A DNA stretch of 64,000 nt from assembly GCA_037039685.1 (NCBI GenBank), contig JAWNGF010000006.1, positions 2,914,001-2,978,000 on the forward strand, given 5' to 3'. The notes below the pieces were generated by a model, which saw only the letters and a program-made list of their open reading frames with translations, was not told where the DNA came from and did not search any database. Below, piece after piece: positions 1-10,615 of the stretch; within the stretch, counting starts at the first letter, position 1, and every line of letters begins with the position of its first letter. The stretch is from Ceratobasidium sp. AG-K. Lineage: Eukaryota; Basidiomycota; Agaricomycetes; Cantharellales; Ceratobasidiaceae. The position numbers were made by a program, and so were the translations under genes.

Positions 1-120
1 GAGCAAATTGGGGGTCAATAGAGTTGGCAGATGAACCAGAGTCAAGCAAAGCAGAATAGGAGTCTGTGATTGCTTCAATGTCAATAGGTAGAATGGGGGC
101 TCTATGTTTTGTGAAGAGCA
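1..120 (-). pseudogene. Start of the retroviral-type aspartic protease of element A (partial)
   Basis: Translation of the minus strand gives LLDSGSSANSIDPQFA, the D-S-G active-site loop of a Ty3/gypsy protease with the hydrophobic residues that precede it. It continues past position 1. Unlike the proteases of E, G and I below, the visible active-site loop is intact. The link to gag is through a disturbed stretch between 198 and 120. Confidence 0.7.
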
Positions 121-197
121 GCACAGTACAGAGGTTCTGAAGACAAAGGAGGATTATTGGTGCATCTAGATACAGTACAACAGCGCCCTAGACTTTT

Positions 198-1999
198 CCC
201 AACTGCTGAGAGGCTTCCACTACTTCCTCAATGGTTCCAGCTTTTCCAAACTCCTTTTTGGGGGTTTGCACATGCCATCCACTTTTGCAGTCTTCAAACT
301 TGTGATTTGCACCACACTTGATGCATTGCCCAGCAGTGTGATGCTTGTCCTTGATTTCTCAGATAACAAAGCCCACGGACTTGCCCTGAGTGGGTCTAGA
401 CGTGGTGGGCATGGTCCCTGAGGCATGGCGAGCTTCTAACAGTGTGTTATCAATGAGCCAAGCAGTGGAAATGAGCTGATCAAGGGCGTTGATGTTTTGA
501 ATGATTGTGAACTCAATCAGCTTCTGGTGGACGTCTGGCTTGAGTCCTTGGTGGAATGCAGCCATCAGGGCTTTGTCTTGCCACCCCAGATCACCCACAA
601 TAATGCGGAAGTCAGTGGAATACTCACTGGCTGAGCAGATTTTGGTTAAAGCATGAATCTTGTGCTCTGCCACTGGCTTTGCTGCAGGGTCTGACCACTG
701 GGAGATGAATCCTGATTCAAAAGCGGTCCAGCTGATCAGGAGGGCATCTGCATCTCCATTGACAAGTTTGATGAGGTAGAACTGCCCCCAATTACAAGGC
801 TGGCCTTCTTTCAGGTTCATCAGGACTTAGGTGATCTTGGAATGATCAGAGGGAAAGGAAGATTGGTTGACAAGAAAGTAGGCCTTGCATTCCAGCATAA
901 ACAATTTTGCTCCAGGGCCCTTCTTGCCATCAGACATCTCAGGGCTGGGGATCTTGGATGTGGGAATAGAAGCACCAGGGGTCTGGCTTAATCCTCAGAT
1001 CAAAGTACTCAAAGGAGCAGTTAAAGAGCAACCCAGAGCCTCTCCCATCATCTCCATGGCCTCATGCTTCTCCCAGGCTTCTGAAGAGCGTCTGATGGTT
1101 GGGAAATGTGGCTGATGTGAGTCTGGAGTAGGATTGGGATCTGGGGTCTCTCCATAAGAGCCAATAAAGTGGTTTGATTGATTGTCATCCTCCAAAGCCT
1201 GGTTCTTTCCTTTTGCCTGTCAAGTATGAATGCCAGAGGTTTCAGGGTTGCTTTGGGTGTTCACAAAGTGGATGGTGGAGGAAGAGGGGAATGCAGATAC
1301 TTGCAAAGGCACAGGGGATTCACTTTTGATGGTAGGGCAATGAGGGATGCTTCCTGAGGGATCTTCTGACCCATAATGCATGGGGACTTGGTAATTGCAC
1401 ATAATGGAGCTCCCAGTTGCCAGAGAGGGCCTGGGGGTGTCCTCCATTGAGATGTAGGAGATCCTGCCTGACCTGGGGGGTGTTGCTGGCTTGGGTGCTT
1501 CTGTATTGAATGCCTGGTTGACAGGCCTGTCAACCACCTGTTCTACGTGGGCCTTCAGGGTGTTTTGCAGCTCCTGGGTGTGTTTCAGGAGTGTTTGTGT
1601 GCAATTTTCCATCATTTGAAAGATTTTGGTGCGTTCTTCGATTGATTGGTCATAAATTGCGCTGTAGATGCACTCTAGTTTTCCCCAATCTTTGTCCATG
1701 AACAGGTGCATTCCTCCTGAGGTACTTCTGCTTTCTGGGCATTGAGAGCGCTTTATGCCTGGTGCTGGATGGTTTTGCCTTGTTCCTGAGGTGGAAACCG
1801 ATTGTCCTGTGGCTGATTTCGCGCTCCATAGAAGCACCTAAAGAAGATGACCCGCTTGGCAAAGATGGGATTGGGAATGGGACTAGTTTTGCTGCTGAGG
1901 ATGGGCCTAGGAATGTGCCTGTTGATGGCTCGGACAATCTGCAGCTGATGAGAGTGATAGAAAGCCAGTTTGGGGCGATGTGGATGGCTACAGCCAAGT
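198..1999 (-). pseudogene. gag: gag of element A, broken
   Basis: Nucleocapsid precursor of a Ty3/gypsy element. The N-terminal part is spread over two frames (1997-1650 and 1837-1220) and includes a helical segment around 1700-1540. The core Gag domain (about 960-420) contains SDGKKGPGAKLF followed by ISQWSDP and FHQGLKPDV, usual Gag landmarks. A zinc knuckle CIKCGANHKFEDC (CX2CX3HX4C) lies at about 323-285. In-frame stops occur at about 995 (end of LSTLI), at about 829 (TAA) and at 361-359 (TGA, best explained as a former CGA) just before the knuckle. The frame remains readable to 198. Confidence 0.8.
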
Positions 2000-2012
2000 A
2001 AGAACAATTTAC
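2000..2012 (-). other. Self-complementary primer-binding site of element A
   Basis: Two bases after the end of the 5' LTR the minus strand reads GTAAATTGTTCTT. The same 13 bases appear on the plus strand at 2144-2156, inside the LTR, so the LTR transcript start region (AAGAACAATTTAC) can pair perfectly with this site. In Tf1 of fission yeast the 5' end of the mRNA primes its own reverse transcription in this manner. The match and its position are seen; use as a primer is inferred. Confidence 0.7.
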
Positions 2013-2014
2013 AA

Positions 2015-2526
2015 TGTCACAACCTGCTCAGAGAATGGTTGTTTGAGACCAATGAGTGGCTCTTAGAGCCTGAGAATCACTGAGAGGCTCCAAAAGACGT
2101 TGGATAACCTCCTCAGGGCAAAGTAGAGTGGGTAAACAACAAGGTAAATTGTTCTTGGGATTCCAAGACAATTTCCCTGGCATCTTTTATAGCAAACAGA
2201 TGAAAGGAAGCGCTATCTACATGGGGAAAGCACAACGGTCCAAAGAGGAGCATGGAAGGAACATCAGAACAAGAAGAGCGCATAGCACATGGGGATCACT
2301 GCGCAGTGCTCCGGAAAAACCACAGACCGAAGGACACATGCCCATTATCCACGTGTGCAAAGGGCTAAGCCAAAGAAGGAACAACAAAGTAGTACACAAC
2401 AAAACAAACTACATGGCAGCCAACAAGCACAGGACAGGGGGAAAACCACAAACAGAACAACAAAGGCAGCTAGCAAGCGCTGAAGGCGCAGGACGCAGAC
2501 CCTTGTCAGGAGCAAGGCTCGTGACA
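2015..2526 (-). repeat. 5' LTR of element A (512 bp)
   Basis: The plus strand begins TGTCACAACC and ends CTCGTGACA, the inverted TG...CA termini of an LTR. On the minus strand a TATA box (TATAAAAG, 2191-2184) precedes the predicted transcript start near 2156 by 35 nt. It aligns along its length with the plus-oriented LTR at 3764-4274 and with 22040-22547. Gag follows it on the minus strand with the expected polarity. Confidence 0.88.
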
Positions 2527-3134
2527 GGATCACAGAGTTTCTATGCCAGAATTGAAGTTGGAGATAAAGTTTGGTTGTTAGGCACACATATCAAGTCCCA
2601 ACACCCCAACAAGAAGCTGGATCACAAGCAATATGGTCTCTTCCCTGTTCTGCAGTGCATAGGCTCCCACGCTTACCGCTTAGAGCTCCCTGAGACAATG
2701 AAGATCCATGATGTGTTGCATATTGCTCTGCTCTCAAAAGTGAAGCAGGACACTGATTTCAAACGCACCTTTCACCAACCCCCCCCCTCTGATCACAGAG
2801 GATGGGGAAGAGGTTTATGAGGTGGACTAACTAATTGATTGGAAGTTGGAAGATAGAATCTGGAAGTGCAGGGTTTGTTGGCAAGGCTATGGACCGCTGG
2901 CCAACACTTTTGAGCCTGCTTCTGATCTTGTGCACCTGGAGGACAAACTGCGGGACTTCTATGCTAATTTTCCTGATGCCCCATGGACTGATGATCCAGT
3001 TCCACGCGCCCTACATCAGGATAAAAGGGCAGGCAGCAAATGCAAGTCTGTTGCCTCCAAAACCCACCTTGTTGCAGCAATTGCCTCACTCAAGCACCCC
3101 AAGCTCTGCCCAAACTCCTCTACTGCTGTCCATC
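2527..3134 (+). pseudogene. pol: pol 3' end of B1: integrase C-terminal domain and chromodomain
   Basis: The first part reads VGDKVWLLGTHIK, then LELPETMKIHDVLHIALLSK, the GPY/F-like integrase C-terminal module of chromoviruses. The frame is lost in a C7 run near 2781 and resumes as EEVYEVD followed by WKCRVCWQGYGPLANTFEPA, a chromodomain that in active elements can steer integration toward modified histones. A TAA interrupts the segment after EVD (about 2827). The upstream part of pol is missing. Confidence 0.8.
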
Positions 3135-3748
3135 ATGTCCATTCATTGCCCCTACAACAACACCCCTTTCAACAGCTGGGGCAGCTTAGATACTTACCTC
3201 TACTCTATGCCAGATGGCTTCAAAAGCGACCTAGACTCAGGCATCCCCTACCTGCGCTTTGGACTCATTCCCGCTGCTACCAAGCGTGCCTGCTTGCGCA
3301 AGGGGCCCAATCTTTTCCACCATGTGCACTATGGCTATCTTTACTACCTCAGCAGCAACAGTCTCACTTCCCTGCACAGCCGTCCCTTCTATTAGTGGCA
3401 CCAGTTTATTGCAGTGGTTTCCGCAATTTCCACGAGCTCATTGCTTGGCATTGCTATGAAAACTGCCCACTGGAGGTTGAAGTTTCCCTATCAGAGTACG
3501 TAGACCACCTCTACATCTGAAATGACACGGAATGGCACGTTTCTGTCGATCGACTCGCGCTCAGAGATGATCAAGAGCTCAATCCACCTCTCCTCCAGTA
3601 CCCGGAACCTGAATCACTTCCAGAGGAGCCTGTGGCAAGTGGTGGATGGTTTCCAGAGCCTCCAGTTGCTTCTGATTGGGGCAGCAATTTCCAAGTAGGT
3701 TGTGGCAAGCAGCAATGGTCCAACGACTCCACCAATGGTCCATTTTAG
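3135..3748 (+). pseudogene. Additional ORF between pol and the 3' LTR of the B family (type 1 tail ORF)
   Basis: The ATG at 3135 opens a frame beginning MSIHCPYNNTPFNSWGSL that has nothing in common with Gag or Pol. After about 85 codons a TAG appears, but another frame continues (FRNFHELIAWHCYENCP), crosses a TGA at about 3519-3521 (readable as former CGA) and ends at TAG 3746-3748, right on the polypurine tract. A second, minus-strand copy of the family (B3) begins the same ORF with MTTHCPHNDIPCNSWVSL, which supports real coding. About 200 residues in total; no domain recognised. Function unknown; an accessory protein is the natural guess. Confidence 0.55.
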
Positions 3749-3763
3749 GGGGGGGGGGGGCAA
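3749..3763 (+). other. Polypurine tract of B1
   Basis: An unbroken run of G followed by CAA sits between the tail-ORF stop and the 3' LTR start TGTCATG. Position and composition are those of the plus-strand primer of LTR retrotransposons. Equivalent tracts precede the 3' LTRs of D (AGGAGGGGGTAA) and H (AGGGGGGAGTAA). Confidence 0.75.
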
Positions 3764-4274
3764 TGTCATGAGCCTTGCACCTGACAAGGGTCTGTGTCCT
3801 GCGCCTTCCGCGCTTGCTGGCTGCCTTTGTTATTCTGCTTCTGGTTTTCCCCTTGTTCTGTGCTTGTTGGCTGCCATATAGTTTGTTTTGTTGTTTACTA
3901 CTTCGTTGTTGCTTCTCTCACTTAGCCTTTTGTACACGCGGATCATCAGCATGTATTCTCTAGTCTGTAGTTCTTCTGGAGCACTGCGCATTAATCCCCC
4001 TGTGCTACGCGCTGTTCTTGTTCTGATGTTCCTGGCATGCTCCTTTTGGACTGTTGTGCGTTCCCCATGTCGATAGCGCTTCCTTTCTTCTGTTTGCTAT
4101 AAGAGATGCAAGGGAAATAGTCTTGGAATCCCAAGAATGATTTACCTTGTCGTTTACCAACTCTACTTCGCCCTGAGGAGGTTATCCAACATCTTTTGGA
4201 GCCTCTCAGTGATTCTCAGGCTCTAAGAGCCACTGATCAGTCTCAAACAACGCTTCTCTGAGCAGGTTGTGACA
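3764..4274 (+). repeat. 3' LTR of B1 (511 bp)
   Basis: Starts TGTCATGAGCC and ends GGTTGTGACA. It contains CTATAAGAG (about 4108) as TATA box and AAGAATGATTTAC at the place where the element A LTR has its transcript-start sequence. It follows the PPT directly, which fixes its identity as a 3' LTR. Confidence 0.85.
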
Positions 4275-6905
4275 GGAGATGAGTGGAACAAAGTTTTTGG
4301 AACAAACTATGGCTTGTGTGAGTACTCGGTTATGCCCTTGTGTCTTTGCAATGCTCCTGCTGCCTTCCAATGCTTCATGAACAACATTTTCTGTGACCTG
4401 CTGGACATCATTGTGATTGTTACCTTGACAGCATTCTAATCTTAACCAATCTCATTGCTGAGCATGAGGAGCATGTCCAAGAAGTGCTCAAGTGACTCAT
4501 GAACAATCAGTAGTTCTGCAATCCTGCCAAATGCCACTTCTTTGTCACATCAGTCAACTATTTTGGTCAAGTAATCACCCATGAGGGCATTTCCATGGAG
4601 AAAAACAAGGTCCAAGCAGTCAAAGAGTAGCCAGTTCCCCTCACTGTGGAACAAGCTCAAGCATTCCTGGGTTTTGCAAACTTCTATCGCTGTTATGTTC
4701 CTGATTTAAGCCCCTTAGCACACCCCCTCAACAATTTCACCAAGAAGGAGGCTGCCTGGCAATGGACTGAGGCTAAGCAGCCTTCATTTGATGCTATCAA
4801 GGAAGCAATTTGCATGGAACCCACTCTTGCTCATCCCAATGAGAAGCTGCCTTACTTCTCAGAAACAGATGCTTCTGGAACTGCCCTGGGTGCTGTGTTG
4901 TCACAGAGATAGGATGATGGATGCTTGCACCCTGTTGCCTTCATGTCTGCAAGCTTCTCCCCTGCTGAGCTGAACTATGATACACATGATACGGAGCTAC
5001 TGGCAATTATTCAGTACTTTGAGCACTGGTGCATTTTCCTGGAAGGAACTAAGTAACCTATCACAGTGTTCACCAATCATAAGAACTTAGAGTGCTGGAA
5101 AACAGCTAGGACATTCAATAGGCACCATGCACACTGGCACCTGCTTCTTGTGGCCTACAACTTTGTCATTGCTTAGAGACCAGGGAAACAATCCCATAAA
5201 CTAGATGCTTTCTCCAGCCATGCAGATCACATAGCAGAAGAACCACTTCCTCAACTGATGCTCAAGGAGGACCAACTTACTGGCTTCTCTGCTATGATCA
5301 GTACTTCCTTCCTGGAGAAACTCAAGAAGGTGCTTCTCAACAACCCTAGCCTTGACACAATAATGTCAGCTGCCTCTGAACCTTCTCAATTGCCACATTC
5401 CATTGCTGAGAAGCTCAAGGATTACACTCTAAGAAAAGGAGTATTGTCCTACCAAGGCAGGATTGTTGTTCCAGATGAACCTGAGCTCAAACAGGAGTTA
5501 CTATCTCATTTCAATGATGGTCCAGACACTGGTCACCAAAGGTGCACCAGAACTCTAGAGCTAATATTGAGGCACTGTTAAAGGCTAGCCATGAAGTTTG
5601 AGGTTAATCGTTATGTCGACTCTTGCAAAATCTGCCATAGGAGTAAAGGCACAGAGAAGCATGCTCCTCTCTGCAGCCACTACCAATTCCAGCTGGCCCT
5701 TGGGCGGATGTTTCCTGGGATTTCACTGTCATTCTTCCCAAGAGCAAGGGCTTTGACAGCATCCTTGTTGTTGTTGACCGCTTATCCAAAATGGCGGATT
5801 TCATCCCCTGTAAAGAATCATCGACAGCAGAAGACATGGCAGATCCCTTCCTCAAAAATGTTTGGAATCTCCATGGCCCTCATAAGCAAACAGTGTCAGA
5901 TAGAGGCTCAACTTTCAACATCAAATTCCTCAAGGCCCTGTACAAGGTGCTGCAAATTGACCCTGCATTTTCCACAGCTTATCATCCACAAACTGATGGC
6001 CAAACCGAGTGACTGAACCAATGGCTTGAGGCTTATTTGCATGCTTTCATCACTCACAGGCAGGCAGACTTTGTGGATTTGCTGCCTCTTGCCAGGTTCT
6101 GTCACAATAACTCTAAGAGTAAAGCTACTTGATTATCTCCCTTTGAGCCTGTCTATGGGCGCTCCCCCACAATATCGCCAAGTCTGGAATCCCTGCAGGG
6201 ACGCCGGTTGCTGATGACAGGGCTGCAGAACTTAGGGCTGTGATTGAGGAGGTCCAGGCAACACTGAAATGGACCCAGGAACACTGCAAAGCAGTAGATC
6301 ACAGAGTCTCTCTACCAGAATTGAAAGTTGGGGATCAAGTTTGGTTGCTTGGCATGCATATCAAGTTGCAGCACCCCAACCTAAAGCTGGATCATGAGCG
6401 ATATGGTCCCTTCCATGTTCTGCAACGCATAGGCTCCAATGCTTATCGCTTGAGGCTGCCTGAAACAATGAAGATCCATGATGTTTTCCATGTTACTCTG
6501 TGGTCTGAGGTGAAACAAGACACTGAATTCAAGCACACCTTCCAACAACCACCCCCTTTGATCACAACAGATGGGGAAGTGGTGTATGAGGTTGACAAAC
6601 TGATTAATTGGAAGCTGGAAGATGGGATGTGGAAGTACAGGGTCTGTTGGTAGGCTATGGGCCACTTGACAACACTCTTGAGCGTGCTTCTGATCCTGTG
6701 CACTTGGAGGACAAAGTATGGGACTGCTAAGCGAATTTTCCTGATGCCCCGCAGCCAGATTACTGGGACCCATGACTTGTGCCTCAGGATAAAAGGCAGC
6801 CAGCAAACAAAGGTCCAGCGCCTCCAAAGCCTACAGTCTTGCATCCCTTGCCTCACTCAAGTTCTCCAAACTCTCAAAACACCCATACACTGCTGTCCAT
6901 CATGT
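4275..6905 (+). mobile_element. Element B2: RT-to-chromodomain fragment of the B family
   Basis: It begins abruptly within RT ([21 protein letters not shown]) directly after the B1 LTR and ends within the beginning of the tail ORF, where an LTR in the opposite orientation starts at 6906. No LTR of its own is present. The nucleotide sequence aligns with B1 (6300 onward against 2527 onward) and with B3. Confidence 0.82.
4275..6905 (+). pseudogene. pol: pol of B2 (RT, RNase H, integrase, chromodomain), heavily decayed
   Basis: Recognisable blocks in order: RT fingers/palm (4275-4640), with the YxDD region reading YLDS and shifted by a missing base near 4427; RNase H (4646-5220), with FLGFANFYRCYVPD and TDASGTALGAVLSQ; integrase zinc-binding and core (5500-6150), with DSCKICH, VSDRGSTF and AYHPQTDGQTE followed by a stop; integrase C-terminus and chromodomain (6300-6905), with LRLPETMKIHDVFHVTL and WKYRVCW. 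Stops and frameshifts are distributed over the whole length, so it is long dead. Confidence 0.85.
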
Positions 6906-7416
6906 TGTCACAACCTGCTCAGAGAGGGTTTGTTTGAGGCTTAATGAGTGGCTCTTAGGCCTGAAAATCACTGAGAGGCTCCAAAAGACGTTGGATAACC
7001 TCCTCAGGGCGAAGTAGAGTGGGTAAACAACAAGGTAAATTGTTCTTGGGATTCCAAGACGATTTCCCTTGCATCTTCAGTAGCAAGCAGAAGGAAGGAA
7101 GCACTATCTACATGGGGAAAGCACAACAGTCCAAAAGGAGCATGAAAGGAACATCAGGACAAGAAGCACACATAGCACATGGGGATCAATGCGCAGCCCT
7201 CTGGAAAAATCTCAGACCAAAGGATGCATGCCAATAATCCATGTGTACAAAGGACTAAGCGAGAGAAGCAACAACAAAGGAATAATCAACAAAACAAACT
7301 ATGTGGCAGCCAACAGGCACACGACAGGGGCAAAACAACAAACACAACCACAAGGCAGCCAACAAGCAATGAAGGTGCAGCACACAGATTATTGTCAGGA
7401 GCAAAGGCTCATGGCA
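6906..7416 (-). repeat. LTR of the A/B family
   Basis: Plus strand TGTCACAACC ... ATGGCA; it aligns with 2015-2526 in the same (minus) orientation. The flanks CATGT and GTCGC do not form a target duplication, so it is either an old solo LTR or part of a rearranged element. Confidence 0.8.
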
Positions 7417-8252
7417 GTCGCCCAATCCTTATTTTGTTTGAGGTGATTTGGTTACATTTTAATGGACTTGTGTTATTGACCAACCATCAAGCACAAGCTA
7501 AGTGACAGACCACATGATCTTGTAAGTGCTGTCAATTGGAATGGGAAGAAACCCACTGTTTCCTTATGAATTCTATCTGGACATAATATCATAATTCAGA
7601 GATATAATCCAGCTGCCATTTGATGTGTTGAACATACCTATATTCTGACTTAAGTGTTTTCCAACACTCTGTCCTCTGGTGGCTATCCTAAAATTGCCTT
7701 TTATGGTCATCTCACACATGTGGTGAGAAAGTGTCACAATCTGCTCAGAGAATGGTTGTTTGAGATTAATGAGCAGCTCTTAGGCCTGAAAATCACTGCA
7801 AGGCTCCAAAAGATGTTGGATAACCTCAGGGTGAAGTAGAGTTGGTAAAAAACAAGGTAAATCGTTCTTGGGGTTCCAAGGCGATTTCCCTTGCATCTTT
7901 TATAGCAAGCAAAGCAAGGATTGCTATCTACATGGGGAAAGCATAGCAAGCACTAAAGGAGCAACATGAGAAAACCAGAAGAAGTTGTGTGCAGCACATG
8001 GAGATCTCAGCGGAGCAACCTGGGAAAATCGGAGAACAGAGGCAACATGTTGGTCAGTCATGTGTGAAAACAACTAAGCAAGGGAAGTTACAACAAAGGA
8101 GCAACAATTAACAGAAGGTATGTGGCAGAGGATCTGCACTGCAAAGAGGGAGAACAGCACTCAAAGCACTAAATCACAACACATAGACCATTGTCAGGAG
8201 CATGCCTCATTACAGGAAGCCAGTTGTTGATTCTAGGTATCTATCACATATT
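7417..8252 (-). repeat. Repeat X, copy 1, interrupted by an LTR
   Basis: The stretches 7417-7731 and 8215-8252 together match, as reverse complement, the sequence starting at 13763 and, in the same orientation, 24438-24691. Read on the minus strand the family starts TGTGATAGATACCTAG, an LTR-like terminus. The 483-bp LTR at 7732 is inserted within it. No protein is encoded. It is probably the U3 part of an unassigned LTR family; a non-coding DNA element is the alternative. Confidence 0.6.
7732..8214 (-). repeat. Solo LTR of the A/B family inside repeat X
   Basis: Plus strand TGTCACAATC ... CTCATTACA; it aligns with the other A/B LTRs but is diverged and 28 bp shorter. The flanking pentamers GAAAG (7727-7731) and GGAAG (8215-8219) differ at one base, as expected for an aged 5-bp duplication, and the copy of X at 24438-24691 shows the uninterrupted sequence. 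Confidence 0.78.
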
Positions 8253-8605
8253 CCTCCAGTCAACATGTGTGGAGTGAGAGCGCTGTGGAAATTTTGACTC
8301 TTGTTGTTTGGGAGGACATTAGCTTAACTAGTAAAAGAGAGGTTTTCAACCATTGTGGCATCAGCACCAGAGGTGTTGGAAAGTTGGCTTTGAGATTGAG
8401 CTGTAAGTTCTGATTTTCACTAATATGCAGTCAATTCCAATGAAAGTGCCTTAATTAAATTTGCTGAATCCTGCAGTATTTGCAACACAATCAAGTATAA
8501 AATTTGGGCAGCTGGGCAATAATTACAACAATTACTTCTATGAAAAGCAGTGAGGGTTCCAAGCAAAACACAGAGACCAAGAGCATTAGTAATGTTGTTT
8601 ATATC
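8253..8605. other. No gene recognised between repeat X and the next gene relic
   Basis: AT-rich sequence. I see no reading frame with coding character, no RNA gene and no clear repeat. Confidence 0.4.
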
Positions 8606-10057
8606 TAACTACTCCAGACAACTAGTGGTTTCATCCACTAGTATCTTGTTGTCCTGTCTGTCCAATTTTGCATGCCAGAAGGCTGCTTCCTTGTCAGTGA
8701 CCTTTGTAAATTGGCCCAGTACCATTACCCCAATACTGATCCCAACTGTACTGAAGTGGCTTGTACCCCCAACCATGTTGAGGACCATCTCATGGAGACA
8801 GTCAGGGTGGAAGGCTTTGACTGCATTGCCATTCCTCAGGAAGTGCAATGTATTGCCAGGAGGTTGGGCTGCTCATTGCAATGTGCTGATGCTAAGCTTG
8901 GGTGCGCTGGAGCTGGGTGAAGTTGGGGTGCCTGAGGTAGGAGTAGAGTGGGTGAAGCTCCTCCATGGCCTTGTGCTCCTCAGGCCAGTCAGCTTATGTG
9001 CTAGAGCTGTTGGGCACCAGTGCATGGTTGCAGCGCTTGGATCCAAGTGCAGGTGCAGCCCAACACCTGGGAGCAGGGACTTGCCCGGTGGCACTGTCAA
9101 AAGGAGTCAGCTCCAATGCAGTGGGCAAGGGAGGGAGCATTGGTGGGGACACATGTATATACTCATTGCTGGTGAAATAATGTCTCAATAACATGGTGAT
9201 GGAGGGTGAGTGGGGAGGTGGGTGAGTAGGGAGATAGGTTATAGTGGTAGACATCAAAGACAACAAGCCCTGCATAGAAAGACACATAACCTGGATAGTG
9301 GAGGAAGTGTAAGGGTGCACTTAGCACAAATTCAAGTTCCAGGTTGTCAGACTGGGTCTTGTCTGAAAAAAGTGCTCAGAGGGATTGGCAGGCTCAAGGC
9401 CTTGTTTGCACATCCAGAAGTGATGCACAAAGACAAGGGTAGGAGTGGAGCAACTGTAACCAGTTCACATGATGTTGCTGAGGTGCTATCCCTTGTGACC
9501 AACCCCTATTTGAGTAATGGCAACCAAACAAATACAGCAAAACTGTATGCAATGAATTGCATCTTGCAGCTGGCTGATGGTATCATAATGCCTCTGGACA
9601 ATGCAGGTGCTGGTTGTATCCAGGGGTTTGGGGATGTAAGGGAAGTTCTTGTGCACGAGCCGCTTCTCAATGTTGTAGTCAGCCCATGGGGCATGCTTGT
9701 CCCAGCCAAGCTGTTGTATCATCTTGCTCATGCATATGCTAATTGGATCCATGGTGGCAAGGAGGGAGCCAGCAGTGTTGCTGTAAGTTGCCATTCCATG
9801 TCACTTTCTAGGAAGTGCACATTCTCAATATCTGGGTACTGACACGGGCATTGCTCTAGGACATCAGGATTGTGGGTATTGTTCACAGAGGAGTGGTTGG
9901 TGTATTTCTCTGCATAGGTAACATAGAGCTGAGCAATGTGGTTTGCTTCATTTGGCCCTTGCTCATAAGCTAGAGGAAGGTCATTGCCATAGGAAGTCAT
10001 CACAGGATGGTTGACAGTGAGGCAGAGTTCTCCAACTGTGTTGGTGGAGGTGGACAT
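8606..10057 (-). pseudogene. Spliced hypothetical gene or gene relic
   Basis: The minus strand shows coherent coding pieces: MSTSTNTVGELCLTVNHPVM from the ATG at 10057, then, if a 59-nt intron (about 9838-9780, GTACCC...TTACAG) is removed, TAGSLLATMDPISICMSKMI and WDKHAPWADYNIEKRLVHKN down to about 9540. A further block at 8848-8609 begins MHFLRNGNAVKAFHPDCLHE. A TATA box lies about 110 nt upstream of the ATG. The regions between the blocks contain stops, so the gene is probably decayed. I do not recognise the family and no domain is evident. Confidence 0.35.
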
Positions 10058-10157
10058 GGTTGTAGAATACAGAAAGGTGCAGAAACCATGGATTACAGAG
10101 TAGAGCAGAAGTGGTGCAGCAGGATAGCAGTGAGTTGGCTCAAACTAGTGTTCACAG

Positions 10158-10170
10158 TTAGGTTTTTATA
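10158..10170 (-). promoter_or_regulatory. TATA box of the 8.6-10.1 kb minus-strand gene
   Basis: The minus strand reads CTATAAAAACC upstream of the ATG at 10057, with a pyrimidine-rich leader between. This is the only promoter-like element seen in 10058-10615, which otherwise holds no recognisable gene. Confidence 0.4.
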
Positions 10171-10615
10171 GCACATAGCCATACAAGACAGTCTGTGGAC
10201 TTGACTTGCATTGGAAGCTGTTTCAGTCTCAGTGCTTAATCAATCATATTTAGGAGGTTTCAAGTGCCATTGGCCATACCAGGAAATATCTTTGTGTAAT
10301 CAATCTTCCAAAGATCCATGTGATCTATGTGTCTTTTGTAGGTCCCTCTGTGTCTGGAACCAATTTGTGTACAACTCTTTTGTTCTGTTCACACAGTACA
10401 GTGGGTGAATTCTTTAGCCAGTTAGCTGTGGGCCATGAATCCTCTTCTGGTCCATACACAACCCATCTAACAAAGTATATCCTAATGCATCAGGGTCCTG
10501 CTGGTTGCAATGCTTCTTTGATGGTCTTTTCAACTCCACATTCAGTCATATCCTCAAAATCCTCTCCTGGTAACCTTGTTTTAGGACATTCCCCATGTTC
10601 TGATGGCAACCTATT

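Larger units (their letters stand above)
1..2526 (-). mobile_element. Element A: 5' part of a Ty3/gypsy (Tf1/sushi-like) retrotransposon, continues beyond the left edge
   Basis: Read on the minus strand the order is 5' LTR (2526-2015), a two-base gap, a primer-binding site, gag (about 2000-198) and the start of the protease (120-1). The rest of pol lies outside the window. The LTR belongs to the same family as the LTRs at 3764, 6906, 7732 and 22040, so A is the 5' end of the family whose 3' half is seen in B1 and B2. A abuts integrase C-terminal sequence of B1 at 2527, so it probably inserted into an older copy of its own family. The target duplication cannot be tested because the other end is not in the window. 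Confidence 0.85.
2527..4274 (+). mobile_element. Element B1: 3' end of a gypsy chromovirus (integrase C-terminus, chromodomain, tail ORF, PPT, 3' LTR)
   Basis: B1 is the 3' remnant of a plus-strand element, cut at 2527 by element A. It holds the integrase C-terminal domain and chromodomain, an additional ORF, a G12 polypurine tract and a 3' LTR. At 4275 it meets another fragment of the same family (B2) in the middle of RT, so the junction is not a simple target site. Confidence 0.8.

Noticed and set aside
2010..2531. Target duplication around LTR 2015-2526
   Set aside because: It is the 5' LTR of element A, so its partner duplication lies outside the window; the adjacent pentamers do not match.
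3135..3748. Envelope gene in the tail ORF of B1
   Set aside because: No signal peptide, membrane segment or fusion-peptide-like feature.
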